From: Trichomonas vaginalis G3
Taxonomy: Eukaryota > Parabasalia > Trichomonadida > Trichomonadidae
NCBI RefSeq assembly: GCF_026262505.1
Contig: NC_067205.1
Coordinates: 15,748,001 to 15,812,000 of the forward strand
Direction: 5' to 3'
Length of the DNA stretch: 64,000 bases
The first letter of the stretch is position 1. Every line of letters begins with the position of its first letter. The position numbers were made by a program, and so were the translations under genes. The notes beneath the pieces are model-generated. The model was not told the origin of the DNA and did not search any database. It saw only the letters and a list, made by a program, of their open reading frames with translations. Shown here in pieces: positions 42,604 through 52,873 of the stretch.

Positions 42604-43401
42604 ATGGCAGAAGACATAATGGTTTATACTATTACGACTAAAAACCCTGAGTCATATAATTCTATAACAACAAACTTACAAAGTCCTCAAGGACGATATT
42701 GTAAACTAACCTTAAACACAATGACGACTAAAGCCTGTTTTGCTCTTTTGACACCAGAAGACTTTATTGTTGTGAATGGTAAAAAATACTCCTTTGAAGA
42801 TACTTACTCAGATATACCACCAACAGGTTTTGTTGACTTATTTAATACTTTAAGTACGGGTGTAACATGTGCTGCAACTAGAGCAGGTTTCATTATGTTT
42901 GGATGTCCGACTGAGTTTACTATAAACGATATGAGCTATAATACAAAACTTATTTCTGGTTTTTACTACCAACAGTTTCCTATAACAGGAAAAGGTGTCA
43001 TACAAGGAATGTCTATTCCATTGACATTAAGCACACCAATCTTATATATTGTTTCAAACTTAGGTTCAAAGTGTTATTCGAATGTCGACAGAAACTATTA
43101 TGACCAAAAGATACTTATGCGTATAAACAATACTTTCTCTGCTGGTTTGCCTATTGTTCATTCGAATGCAGAATTTTCAACCTTAGTGAACTCAAACACT
43201 TTGGCAAGTATAACGTTGACATTAGTTGACGCAAACTTTGTTCCTGTAAAACTTTTATGTCCTATGTATTTGTCAATGACGGCAGAAAGTTTCGAATTGG
43301 AAGATGCAACTGGTGAAAGTATTGTATTACAAGAACAACTTCAACAACAAATAGCTCAAGAACAACAAATGCAACAAATGGAACAACAAAGTCAAGAATA
43401 A
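42604..43401 (+). CDS. Minor capsid (jelly-roll, penton-like) protein
   Basis: Open 265-residue frame, MAEDIMVYTITTKNP to a Gln-rich tail (QEQLQQQIAQEQQMQQMEQQ). It is rich in Thr/Ser/Asn with many short hydrophobic strands. The closing blocks QKILMRINNTFSAGLPIV and LTLVDANFVPVKLLCP resemble beta-barrel minor capsid proteins of Polintons in style and position. Without a profile search this stays a reasoned guess; alternatives are a cement or fibre-base protein. Confidence 0.55.
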   Translation: MAEDIMVYTITTKNPESYNSITTNLQSPQGRYCKLTLNTMTTKACFALLTPEDFIVVNGKKYSFEDTYSDIPPTGFVDLFNTLSTGVTCAATRAGFIMFGCPTEFTINDMSYNTKLISGFYYQQFPITGKGVIQGMSIPLTLSTPILYIVSNLGSKCYSNVDRNYYDQKILMRINNTFSAGLPIVHSNAEFSTLVNSNTLASITLTLVDANFVPVKLLCPMYLSMTAESFELEDATGESIVLQEQLQQQIAQEQQMQQMEQQSQE

Positions 43402-43430
43402 AAAAATATTATTTTTTTATTTTTATAAAA

Positions 43431-44666
43431 ATGTACAGAATAGATGTTTCAGATTTTTATGACTTCCAAGCATTCAGAAATATGTGTCCATTTCGAGACT
43501 ATAACAAAGCAGTCGAGAATTTGAAACGTTTAGTCATTTATGTCGACTCTGCCCCAGAATGTTATGTCATGAAAGAATGGGATGTTGTCTTTAACAAACC
43601 AAGAGCAACAATAGTGTCTGAACAAGAATGTAGACAGAAACTTAAGAAAATAAAAGTTGTACAAGTTGGAATGAAGATGTTAGATGCTTGGGATATCTTA
43701 TTGTCAAAGTTAGAAGATTTTTCAGTTCGTGGTATAAAGTTTTATACACCTTCTCCAAACTTCTATTCTATCTTCACTGGATATAAATATGAACAAGTAG
43801 AATGGAAAGAAAATATTATAGAAGCTTGGTTAGACCATGTCAAAGAAATTATATGCAATGGAAACGAAAAGGTTTATGAGTATATCTTATGTTGGTTTGC
43901 AAACATCTTACAACATCCAAGTGCTAAAAATGAAACTGCTCTCATTATAATTGGAAAACAAGGAACAGGTAAGAACACATTCTTTACAGATATCTTGTGC
44001 AAACTGTTAGAAGGTTATTCGAATCCGAATATGACAAACTTAGAAAACATCTGCGGTAAATTTAACTCTTCAATAGAGAATATGAAACTTATAGTATGTA
44101 ACGAACTTCAAAGTATAGATACAACAAAAGTTTTGAACTCAGATGCTTTGAAGAGTCTTATAACAGACAAAGTTGGAGTTGTTGAAAGAAAATATAAAGA
44201 CCAAAGAGTTTGTGAAAATGTTGCAAACTTCATTATGGTTTCAAACAATGCTGTTCCGATGAAGTTAGAAAGTTCTGACAGAAGATATGTAGTTGTCAGA
44301 ACGTCAGAAGCTCATATGCAAGATACAGAATATTTTGACGACTTAGCAGAAACTTTGACATCCGACTTTTACAACCACTTGTTCTCATATTTCATGACAT
44401 TAGATATTTCAAAGTTCAATCCAAGACAAATTCCACATACCGAAGAGAGACAAACATTGTTAGAAGCAAACAAGAGTGTATATGAACTGTTCATAGATGA
44501 AACTGACTTTGTGTCATTAGATGAAAGGTCATTGTACGATTCGTATAAACAATATTGTCAAGAATATGGTTATATGACAGCTTCTAAACGAACATTCTTG
44601 GCAAATGTCAAAAGTCTTTTAGACGTACAGAATGGTGTATATACAAAGAAAAATTTTTCTGAGTAA
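43431..44666 (+). CDS. Polinton SF3 helicase
   Basis: Open 411-residue frame. Walker A GKQGTGKN at about residues 175-182 follows the strand ALIII; LIVCNEL is the B-type region; NFIMVSNN the sensor-type strand; SDRRYVVV follows. This D5/SF3 type of helicase acts in DNA replication of viruses and virus-like elements. It is the uninterrupted version of the gene split by the palindromic element in copy 1, and the empty target TCATGAAA lies at 43563-43570 (codons 45-47). It is clearly homologous along its length to the helicase carried by that element. Confidence 0.9.
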   Translation: MYRIDVSDFYDFQAFRNMCPFRDYNKAVENLKRLVIYVDSAPECYVMKEWDVVFNKPRATIVSEQECRQKLKKIKVVQVGMKMLDAWDILLSKLEDFSVRGIKFYTPSPNFYSIFTGYKYEQVEWKENIIEAWLDHVKEIICNGNEKVYEYILCWFANILQHPSAKNETALIIIGKQGTGKNTFFTDILCKLLEGYSNPNMTNLENICGKFNSSIENMKLIVCNELQSIDTTKVLNSDALKSLITDKVGVVERKYKDQRVCENVANFIMVSNNAVPMKLESSDRRYVVVRTSEAHMQDTEYFDDLAETLTSDFYNHLFSYFMTLDISKFNPRQIPHTEERQTLLEANKSVYELFIDETDFVSLDERSLYDSYKQYCQEYGYMTASKRTFLANVKSLLDVQNGVYTKKNFSE

Positions 44667-44703
44667 ATTTTAAAAAAAAATATTTTTTTATCCGATAGAA
44701 AAG

Positions 44704-45123
44704 ATGACGAAATTCATCTCAGTAAACAAGTACATGTCAGGACTTAAAGAAGAACTAGACCCATTCACATATTTGAATGTTTACTTCTACCATTTTGAAA
44801 AGTCTTCATTCAGCAAAGTTTGGAACATCGAACCAGTTAAGTTTGCTATTGTGACTAAAAATGGTGCGAAATTTGAAGACTTAGACATAGAAGGTTTGTT
44901 AACAGTCAAAGAAAGTTTTGACAGAAGGTTCTCAAACCTTAAAGAAGGCAAAGCATACAAACTTGTTATACCTTATGAACCAAAGAAAGCAGACGACTAT
45001 GAATATTATGAGTCTAAGATAGTTGAAGTTCAAGGTAAATTGGGTAAAAAGATTTTAGAGTCTAAGCCAGTGTTTACTCCTAAAGAGGAAGAGAACATTG
45101 ACATTGACCCAGAAATGTTCTAA
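44704..45123 (+). CDS. Unknown 139-residue Polinton protein, copy 2
   Basis: Open frame, MTKFISVNKYMSGLKEELD to DIDPEMF. Predicted mixed alpha/beta, Lys/Glu-rich. Conserved between helicase and packaging module in both copies with nearly identical AT leaders (TTTTTTTATCCGATAGAAAA). Family unknown; it could be an accessory replication or DNA-binding protein. Confidence 0.6.
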   Translation: MTKFISVNKYMSGLKEELDPFTYLNVYFYHFEKSSFSKVWNIEPVKFAIVTKNGAKFEDLDIEGLLTVKESFDRRFSNLKEGKAYKLVIPYEPKKADDYEYYESKIVEVQGKLGKKILESKPVFTPKEEENIDIDPEMF

Positions 45124-45139
45124 AAATAAAATTTTATTT

Positions 45140-45583
45140 TTACATGTCAAATTTCTTTTTCTCTGGAACTGGCTCTGGTTCTTTCTTCTCTTCTTCTACT
45201 TTCTTTTCTTTCTTCTTCTTCTCTGGTGGAGTTATGTCAAATTTGGCGCAACCATATTTATGTAAAAGTTCTTTGTCCTTTAATAGCTCATCTATTCTGT
45301 TTTCTATTTCATCTTCAAGAACAGCGCATGTGTCTTCTTTGCATTCTAAGAAGTTTTGTTGGACTTCATCTTTCCAAGAGGCGTCATCTCTGTCAACAAG
45401 TCTGTCATTGACAAATTTTAAGACTGCTCTGCTTAATGTTTTATGGTTCTTGTCATATTCCCAGAAACAGAACTTTAGAACAAATTCACCTTTCTTGTTT
45501 ACACTATGTAAGATTTTATGGTCGACAGATGTTTTGCTGTCGAAAAGCTTGTCTCGAATATAGATAGCGAAATCGCTAGACAT
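45140..45583 (-). CDS. Unknown 147-residue Polinton protein, divergent from packaging ATPase
   Basis: Open frame MSSDFAIYIRDKLFDSK with an alpha-helical body, several cysteines and a C-terminal tail of alternating Lys/Glu/Pro (KKKEKKVEEEKKEPEP). Convergent with the 139-residue gene and sharing the 36-bp divergent promoter with the ATPase. Family unknown. Confidence 0.6.
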   Translation of the reverse strand: MSSDFAIYIRDKLFDSKTSVDHKILHSVNKKGEFVLKFCFWEYDKNHKTLSRAVLKFVNDRLVDRDDASWKDEVQQNFLECKEDTCAVLEDEIENRIDELLKDKELLHKYGCAKFDITPPEKKKKEKKVEEEKKEPEPVPEKKKFDM

Positions 45584-45619
45584 TTCCTAAAAGATAAAAA
45601 TTTTAATTTTTCTAAAAAT

Positions 45620-46494
45620 ATGTTAGAAAAAAAGTTTGCTGACATTGACAAAAAATTTGAGAATGTTTTAAATAAGAACAAGAGGAAGTTGGAAAATGCT
45701 CAGATAAAACCCATACATGACAAGTTCCTATTTGCTCAGAATGGTATAACAGGTCTAATTGCACCACCTGGGTCGGGTAAGACTTTCACTTATCTTAAAA
45801 TGGCTGCACAACAACAAGAACTAGATGAGAAGAACCCATTCTATGAGTTAGTTGTTATTTGTAGTACTTCTGGTCAATTTGACCAAACCGTCAATTCGTT
45901 CAAAGATATTATAAAAAGTCTAAGTTAGTATGTATAAAAGACTCTGAGTTGTTAGATTGGATAAAGAAGTACCAAAGAAGAGTTTTGAAGTACAATGCTA
46001 TAAATGAGTATGTCAATTCTAAGTTTAAAGACCCAAATGAGGAAATGCAGAGAATATTAGAGAAGAAACACTTCAGAAACAAACAGAAAGAGATAGAATA
46101 CATTTCGAAGAAATTGCAATCTTACGATTGGAAGACTTACCCTCACAGATGTCTTCTTATCTTAGATGACTTTGCTTCTCATCCTTTGTTAAAGAACAGA
46201 GAACAAGACATGTGTCGAATTCTTAAGAAGCTCAGACACTTTAACATCTCAGTTGTCATTTGTGTACAGACAGCAAAGAGTTTAAGTAAGGATGTTAAAA
46301 GAATACTTACTGACATTATACTTTTCCCCGGATTGTCCGAAGACGATTTCATGGAACTTATGAAAGAGTCCATGGCAGGTAAGTTTGACAGACATGAACT
46401 ATGGGAGAAGTATAAAGTCATACAAGACCCTCATACTTCTTTCAGAATTCATATCTACGCGAACAAAGTTCAAATTGTAAAAAGTCAAGCTTGA
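45620..46494 (+). pseudogene. Polinton packaging ATPase region, copy 2 (broken)
   Basis: Same gene as 28600-29463 (APPGSGKT Walker A, LLILDDFA Walker B). Broken in this copy. Near-identity to copy 1 across most of the region supports recent common descent of the two Polintons. Confidence 0.8.
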
Positions 46495-46499
46495 AAAAT

Positions 46500-46915
46500 C
46501 TAAGTGTTTAGTCTTAGTAAGTCTGTTGTGGTGCTGGGGCTGTCGGTTCTTCTGGCTTTGGAAGGCATTCAGGAAGAGGAACGTCAGTCATCCGTTTGTG
46601 TCCTGTCGGAAGGAAAAATTTTTCCTGTCGGATGGAAAAACTTTTCCTGTCGGATGGAAAAACTTTTTCTGTCGGAAGGAAAAACATTTTCTGAAGTTCG
46701 ACCAAAAAGTTCTCAATTTTCGAAAATTTGAATGGTTTACGGACGGACAACTGGAAGAGTTCTTCCTGTCGGAATGAAAAATTTTTCCAGTTGTCGGGAA
46801 AATATTTTCCTGTCGGATGGAAGGACTCGGAATGCCAGAAGGATTTGACGAGGCAATTTACCTAATTGAGCTACTTGAGCCATCTGAAGTCAAGCGTAAA
46901 AATAAAGAGTGCAAT
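46500..46915. repeat. CCTGTCGGATGG repeats and gene relics
   Basis: Contains a short relic of the proline-rich gene start (about 46530-46595), a block of CCTGTCGGAAGG/CCTGTCGGATGG palindromic repeats (46595-46820), and a relic of the start of the 124-residue gene (46819-46914). No complete gene. Compare 31740-32150 in copy 1. Confidence 0.6.
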
Positions 46916-47758
46916 TTACTCTACTTGTTTGAAGTTGTCAAAATACTCTGTTATTTTTTCCTTTAACAATGGCAAATCTTCTTTGAAGGTAAGAATTGTA
47001 CAACCTTTCATATCATAGTGTGTTTGCCGTAAAGTATCTTGAACTATTTGTTTCACATCTTCATTTGGTGTCATTGAAATCGGTAAGTTTTCGCGATAGA
47101 ACCAATTTCTGTCAGATTTGTAAATCTTAGCAAGGTCGTAAAAGCTTTTGTTGTTTCTTCTGACTAAATGCAACATAACCATATCTTTATCTTCTTCATT
47201 TTCCATCTCTTCAGTATAAATCATATACTTATAGTTCTTTTCCTTACCTTTTGGTACCGAACGTGGTATTCTTTTCTGAATGCTTTTGTCTTTTGCTTCA
47301 ATGACTTCATCTTTTGCTTGAAGTTTCTTTTCCATCTCTTCACGTTCTTGTCTATGAATTTCGTCAAGAAGTCTGTAAATATACCAAGCATAACGAGGCG
47401 AAGCCCACATTGCAACAGCATTTACAAGAAGTCTATGTACATAATATCCTCTCAAACCATTTGGCAAATTTTTACGATTTTCATGAGTTTTAGGCGACCC
47501 AGAAAAAAGTCGGTCTCGCTGTGCTTCGCTCAAAAGTTCTTGTGTGCTTTGGTTTTTGAACCAATCGTCTGTATGTTTGGTATCTGGAGCAAAACATGCT
47601 GTCAAAATACTTTGCATTTGGTACATATCGTCTTTGACCGAACGAATGAGACGGAGTTGTTTGTTAAACTGAACCCACTCATATTCTTCATTTATAGCTT
47701 CATGGACTATAACTGTTGTTGTGTTCTCTGTTGTTGACATATCTGTCTTTACATACAA
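46916..47758 (-). CDS. KilA-N domain protein
   Basis: Open 280-residue frame. KilA-N core at about residues 60-130: WFKNQSTQELL, then ENRKNLPNGLRGYYVHRLLV and NAVAMWASPRYAWYIYRLLD, the typical end of the domain. After a charged coiled coil, the C-terminal third (KGKEKNYKYMIYTEEM and following) resembles the domain that follows KilA-N in poxvirus/iridovirus-type proteins. A DNA-binding regulator is likely. It has the AT promoter cassette just upstream (47759-47815). Its 5' half plus cassette is duplicated at 47837-48240. Confidence 0.85.
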   Translation of the reverse strand: MYVKTDMSTTENTTTVIVHEAINEEYEWVQFNKQLRLIRSVKDDMYQMQSILTACFAPDTKHTDDWFKNQSTQELLSEAQRDRLFSGSPKTHENRKNLPNGLRGYYVHRLLVNAVAMWASPRYAWYIYRLLDEIHRQEREEMEKKLQAKDEVIEAKDKSIQKRIPRSVPKGKEKNYKYMIYTEEMENEEDKDMVMLHLVRRNNKSFYDLAKIYKSDRNWFYRENLPISMTPNEDVKQIVQDTLRQTHYDMKGCTILTFKEDLPLLKEKITEYFDNFKQVE

Positions 47759-47815
47759 AATAAAAAAAATATTTTATAAAAAACTAACTTTATTTTTTCT
47801 ATCTTAAGGAAATTC
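47759..47815 (-). promoter_or_regulatory. AT-rich promoter cassette upstream of the KilA-N gene
   Basis: Coding-strand order: CCTTAAGATAGAAAAAATAA, AGTTAGTTTTTTATAAAATA, a T-run and ATTTTGTATGTAAAGACAG before the ATG. It is repeated almost exactly at 48215-48270 and, as a variant, before five or more other genes. Confidence 0.6.
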
Positions 47816-47836
47816 ATGAAATTTGGTCATTTTTCA

Positions 47837-48214
47837 TCAAAAATATATTTTAGGTGAAGCCCACATTGCAACAGCATTTACAAGAAGTCTATGTACATAA
47901 TATCCTCTCAAACCATTTGGCAAATTTTTACGATTTTCATGAGTTTTAGGCGACCCAGAAAAAAGTCGGTCTCGCTGTGCTTCGCTCAAAAGTTCTTGTG
48001 TGCTTTGGTTTTTGAACCAATCGTCTGTATGTTTGGTATCTGGAGCAAAACATGCTGTCAAAATACTTTGCATTTGGTACATATCGTCTTTGACCGAACG
48101 AATGAGACGGAGTTGTTTGTTAAACTGAACCCACTCATATTCTTCATTTATAGCTTCATGGACTATAACTGTTGTTGTGTTCTCTGTTGTTGACATATCT
48201 GTCTTTACATACAA
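47837..48214 (-). pseudogene. Duplicated 5' half of the KilA-N gene
   Basis: Tandem duplicate of about 450 bp containing the N-terminal half of the KilA-N gene and its upstream cassette. The junction string TTTTAGGTGAAGCCCACATT recurs at the end of the duplicate near 48305, followed by a third, shorter and more diverged KilA-N shard (to about 48440) related to those inside the palindromic element. Confidence 0.75.
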
Positions 48215-48299
48215 AATAAAAAAAATATTTTATAAAAAACTAACTTTATTTTTTCTATCTTAAGGAAATTCATGAAATTTGGTCATTTTTCATCAAAAA

Positions 48300-49040
48300 T
48301 ATATTTTAGGTGAAGCCCACATTGCAACAGCATTTACAAGAAGTCTATGTACATAATATCCTTTCAAACCAGGAGCCAAATTCTTGCGATTTTCATACGG
48401 AATCTCTTCTCTCGGTTTTCCGAGGGAAGCAAGCATATGAGGAAATTCATGAAATTTGTTGCTGAATTCAATAAAAATATATTTTATGTGAAGAGGTGAG
48501 ATCTCACCTGTTTTTTCACCTAATTTTTCACCCCAGTTATTTTATAAGCGTTTTACATGGTAAACGTTATTTTTGGAATTTTGTGAAAACTCAACGGTTT
48601 GACACAAGCCATATGCCATTTTACTCAGAATTTTGTTGCTGAATTCAGCAAAAATAATGTTTAGGTGAAGAGGTGAGATCTCACCTGTTTTCTAACCACT
48701 TTTCTAACATGGTCTAAAACACACAAAACTCATGAATTCTCGTGAATTTCCTTAAGATAGAAAAAATAATGTTTATGTTAACATGTTAGATCTAACACGT
48801 TTTCTAACCTCTTTTCTAACATGGTCTAAAACACACAAAACTCATGAATTTTGTTGCTGAATTCAGCAAAAATAATGTTTAGGTGAAGAGGTGAGATCTA
48901 ACACGTTTTCTAACCTCTTTTCTAACATGGTCTAAAACACACAAAACTCATGAATTTTGTTGCTGAATTCAGCAAAAATAATGTTTATGTTAACATGTTA
49001 GATCTCACCCATTTTTTCACCCGTTTTCTAACATAACTAT
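48300..49040. repeat. Intergenic palindrome field (AGATCT and GAATTC types)
   Basis: No gene apart from a KilA-N shard at its left edge. It contains at least four AGATCT-centred units whose arms vary together (GGTGAGATCTCACC near 48495 and 48675, GTTAGATCTAAC near 48787, mixed forms near 48893 and 48998) and three copies of the palindrome TTGCTGAATTCAGCAA. The repeated phrase CTAAAACACACAAAACTCAT links the units. Confidence 0.7.
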
Positions 49041-49979
49041 TTACAAGCGTTTTACATGGTATATGTTGCGATGGTTCATGACTTTAAACAGTTTTGTAGC
49101 TTCTATTTCTTCTTTTAGTACATCGAATGTTTTAACAATGCCGAAGGTTTCTTTATACTTCTTCTTGACGTCAGATAATAGGAAATCGTCAGCAGTTGGA
49201 TAGTTTTTGTTCAGAAATGTCAACATGTCCATTTTATCTTCTGCTGGTTTCTCTACTTCTTTCTTTAAGTCTGCATAGTCGTTTCTCATACGTTCTATCT
49301 CTTTGACGGAGTAGTTATATTTCCTAATTGCTGCCTTACATTTTGAACATTGCGGGTTCATTTTTGCGTTATACATTGAAATAAAACCAGCTAAAACAAC
49401 TAAAGCGTCAATTGCTCTCTTCATCTCAAAAGCTGCTGGTTTTATTTGTTTGTTCCATACTTTGCCTCTTCTATCTTTATCTCTTATCTGCCATACACAT
49501 TCTGCAACTAATGAAACAAAGTTGTCGTATGTCTTAAATTCTTCAGATTTATATATGTCAGAAACATTCTTATATACCATATCGCAATCTTTGTCCATAA
49601 CCTTATGGTTGCAATGAAAACCAAGGAATTCATAATTTACTTTACGTATGAATTTCTTAATTTCTACTGAGTCAGTTGGTTTCACTTCAATTTCGTCGAA
49701 TTCAGGAATAGTGAGTTTTTGTTGTTGGATTTCAGGTAGTTTAGGCAAATGGTCAATAATGTCCTGCATTTCATAAAGATATTCTTCATTTGTTTCATCT
49801 TTCGCACTACAGTCTAAATTACTTGTTAAAAGTTCTTGCTTTATCTTCTGGATTTCTGTTTCAAAAGTATATGAAGAAGGAATGAAGCTTTTCATTTCTA
49901 CTAACATTGACGTAGGATTCATAACTAACGAGTTTGGTGCTGTTGTTTGAATTGTTGTTGTGCCGATTGTTGAAATCAT
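49041..49979 (-). CDS. Unknown 312-residue Polinton protein, paralogue 2
   Basis: Open frame closely related to 29814-30755, with the same Cys/His cluster, CxxC (NPQCSKCKAAIRKY) and C-terminal FLLSDVKKKYKETFG. Promoter cassette at 49980-50040. Unknown function; possible zinc-binding protein. Duplicates within one Polinton suggest dosage or diversification. Confidence 0.6.
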   Translation of the reverse strand: MISTIGTTTIQTTAPNSLVMNPTSMLVEMKSFIPSSYTFETEIQKIKQELLTSNLDCSAKDETNEEYLYEMQDIIDHLPKLPEIQQQKLTIPEFDEIEVKPTDSVEIKKFIRKVNYEFLGFHCNHKVMDKDCDMVYKNVSDIYKSEEFKTYDNFVSLVAECVWQIRDKDRRGKVWNKQIKPAAFEMKRAIDALVVLAGFISMYNAKMNPQCSKCKAAIRKYNYSVKEIERMRNDYADLKKEVEKPAEDKMDMLTFLNKNYPTADDFLLSDVKKKYKETFGIVKTFDVLKEEIEATKLFKVMNHRNIYHVKRL

Positions 49980-51323
49980 ATCTTTTATACAAAATAAAAA
50001 AAATAAATAAAATAAAACTAACTTTATTTTTTCTATCTTAAGGAAATGTCAAAATTTCATGATTTTCGAGAGTTTTAGACCATGTTAGAAATGAGGTTAG
50101 AAATGAGGTTAGATCTAACATTCTAACATAAACATTATTTTTTGGTGTAAATTTCATGATTTTCGAGAGTTTTAGACCATGTTAGAAATGAGGTTAGAAA
50201 TGAGGTTAGATCTAACATTCTAACATAAACATTATTTTTTGGTGTAAATTTCATGATTTTCAAGAGTTTTAGACCATGTTAGAAAAAATGTTAGAAATGA
50301 GGTTAGATCTAACATTCTAACATAAACATTATTTTTTGGTGTAAATTTCATGATTTTCAAGAGTTTTAGACCATGTTAGAAAAAATGTTAGAAATGAGGT
50401 TAGATCTAACATTCTAACATAAACATTATTTTTTCTATCTTAAGGAAATTCATGATTTTCGAGAGTTTTAGACCATGTTAGAAATGAGGTTAGAAATGAG
50501 GTTAGATCTAACCATCTACCCGACATTCTCGTCAAATACAAAAAAATGAAGAATAACTTTCACTTTTTCATTATATAACTGTTATTTTTGACGAAGTGAA
50601 GGTTGACACTTCGTCAAAAAAATCCCTGAAATCATATCTTTTATACAAAATAAAAAAAATAAATAAAATAAAACTAACTTTATTTTTTCTATCTTAAGGA
50701 AATTCTGTATAAAATTCTTGAGTTTTGTGTGTTTTCTACGATGTTAGAAAACAGGTGAAAAAACGGGTGAGATCTCACCTCTTCACCTAAACATTATTTT
50801 TGCTGAATTCATGAGTTTTGGTTGAAAGAATACGGTGGAGCCAAAAGTGGCTCGACCTCAAAACAAGCATTTTGTGAAGAATATAGCAACAGTCTGAATT
50901 CCGGCGGTTGCTTTTTATACAAAATTCAAGATTTTCGAGAGTTTTAGACCATGTTAGAAATGAGGTTAGAAAACGTGTCAGATCTCACCTCTTCACCTAA
51001 ACATTATTTTTGGTGTAAATTTCATTGACTGACTGATTGACTGACGGCACAAAGTGGCATAACGAAAACATTAATATATAAAATTCATGAAAATTCAAGA
51101 GGGTGAAAAAACAGGTGAAAAAACGGGTGAAATCTCACCCGTTCACCTAAATTATATTTTTGGTCCGGGAACAACTTTCTCAGTAAACATCTCATTTTAA
51201 CTCACTTTTTTAATGTTTTTTGTGAAAGTGTCAAAAATAAATTGTTTTCATGAGTTTTCTACGATGTTAGAAAAGTGGTTAGAAAACGTGTTAGATCTAA
51301 CATGCTAACATAAACATTATTTT
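49980..51323. repeat. Intergenic palindrome and cassette field
   Basis: No gene. It holds five tandem copies of a unit of about 120 bp (50045-50510), each with GAGAGTTTTAGACCATGTTAG, one or two GTTAGAAATGAG repeats, a palindrome GTTAGATCTAAC and AACATAAACATTATTTTTTG. It also has an orphan promoter cassette (50630-50705), a GACGAAGTG hairpin (50588-50626), a KilA-N shard with a GAATTC palindrome (50820-50930), and further AGATCT units near 50768 and 50988. Confidence 0.65.
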
Positions 51324-51770
51324 TCAATACTTTTTCAGCACTTTTCCGTAGTTATATATGAAAGATAATTCGAGATAAAAGTCATAGTACAATGGAATAA
51401 TATGTTGCACACCATTTGTTGTGAACCAAACTTGAAAGTCAGAGAAACTGTTACTAGGTGGTTCGTAGAATTTAGAAGCAAAGTCATAAAAGTCCTTACC
51501 AATACATAGAAAACTATTGTTGCTTGAACTGAAACTTGCATGACACATAACATTTTGAGGGTCAAACACGTTTCTATAAACCATCAAATCTGTTGGTGGA
51601 AGTATAAATTTAAATGGACCATCTGGTGGTAATGGTTCGTTCTGGTTTAGTAACCGAAGAAATTGTGCCCAAGAACGTTTGTCTACTTCCCAAAATAAAA
51701 ACTCTGTATCTCTTGGAGGGTTAATTTCAATCTTTTGAAATGAAACGGTGGAGTTGACTGTCATTTCATT
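51324..51770 (-). pseudogene. Part-copy of the putative minor structural protein gene
   Basis: Carries the C-terminal half of the family at 32539-33399 (blocks FLFWEVDKRSWAQFLRLLNQ, CHASFSSSNNSFLCIG, WFTTNGVQHIIPLYYDFYLE), here placed behind a short unrelated start and the AT cassette (51780-51840). Near-identical to 55924-56350. It looks like a spliced duplicate of the family within the accessory block. Confidence 0.6.
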
Positions 51771-51839
51771 CTTACAAGTAAAAAAAAAAATATTTTTTTT
51801 TAAAAAAACCAACTATATTTTTTATTCGGGAAAAATTCA

Positions 51840-52770
51840 TGACAAAACATTTACGATGAAGTTTATTTCCTGGACTGTTGTCAAAATGTCATGTTGTCAC
51901 ACTTTTCAGAGAAGTTAAAATGACCAGGGACCGAGGACCGAGGACGCTGGTGACACCTTCAGTTCTTCAAAACATTTACGATGAAAGTCATGACAAAAAC
52001 ATATACGAAGAAGTCATGACAAAACATGTACGATGAAGAAGTTTATTTCCTGGACTGTTGTCAAAATGTCATGTTGTCACACTTTTTCAGAGAAGTTAAA
52101 ATGACCGAGGGACCGAGGGACCGAGGGACCTGGTGACACCTTCAGTTCTTCAAAACATTTACGATGAAGTCATGACAAAAACATATACGAAGAAGTCATG
52201 ACAAAACATGTACGATGAAGAAGTTTATTTCCTGGACTGTTGTCAAAATGTCATGTTGTCACACTTTTTCAGAGAAGTTAAAATGACCGAGGGACCGAGG
52301 GACCTGGTACACCTTCAGTTCTTCAAAACATTACGATGAAGTCATGACAAAACATGTACGATGAAGTCTTGACAAAACATGTACGATGAAGTCATGACAA
52401 AACATTTACGAAGAAGTCATGACAAAACATTTACGAAGAAGTCATGACAAAACATTTACGAAGAAGAAGTTTATTTCCTGGACTGTTTGTCAAAATGTCA
52501 TGTTGTCACACTTTTTCAGAGAAGTTAAAATGACCGAGGACCGAGGGACCTGGGGACTGGTGACCAAAAACCATCTACCCTAAAATAAACTGTAGGTGCT
52601 ACCATGTTACCATGTGCTACCAGGTCAACTAACATCTTTTTGAAAATGGTGACAACATGACATTTTGACAACAACACAGGAAATAAACTTCATCGTATAT
52701 GTTTTGTCATGACTTCATCGTATATGCTTTGTCAAGACTTCTTCGTATATGTTTTGTCAAGACTTCAGGG
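51840..52770. repeat. Iteron plus 170-bp repeat array shared with the palindromic element
   Basis: Four units of about 170-190 bp, each with GTTTATTTCCTGGACTGTTG, TCACACTTTTTCAGAGAAGT, a variable run of GACCGAGG(G) 8-mers, GGTGACACCTTCAGTTCTTC and one to six iterons of the CATGACAAAACATTTACGA type. The iterons match those of 13020-14275 and the longer unit is a sister of 15480-16080. It ends near a GACGAAGTGTC hairpin (52775-52810). Confidence 0.75.
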
Positions 52771-52873
52771 ATTTTTTTTGACGAAGTGTCAAAGTTCTCT
52801 TCGTCAAAAATAACAGTTATATAATGAAATTTGGTCATTTTACTCAGCAAAAATATATTTCTACCATAAAGTT

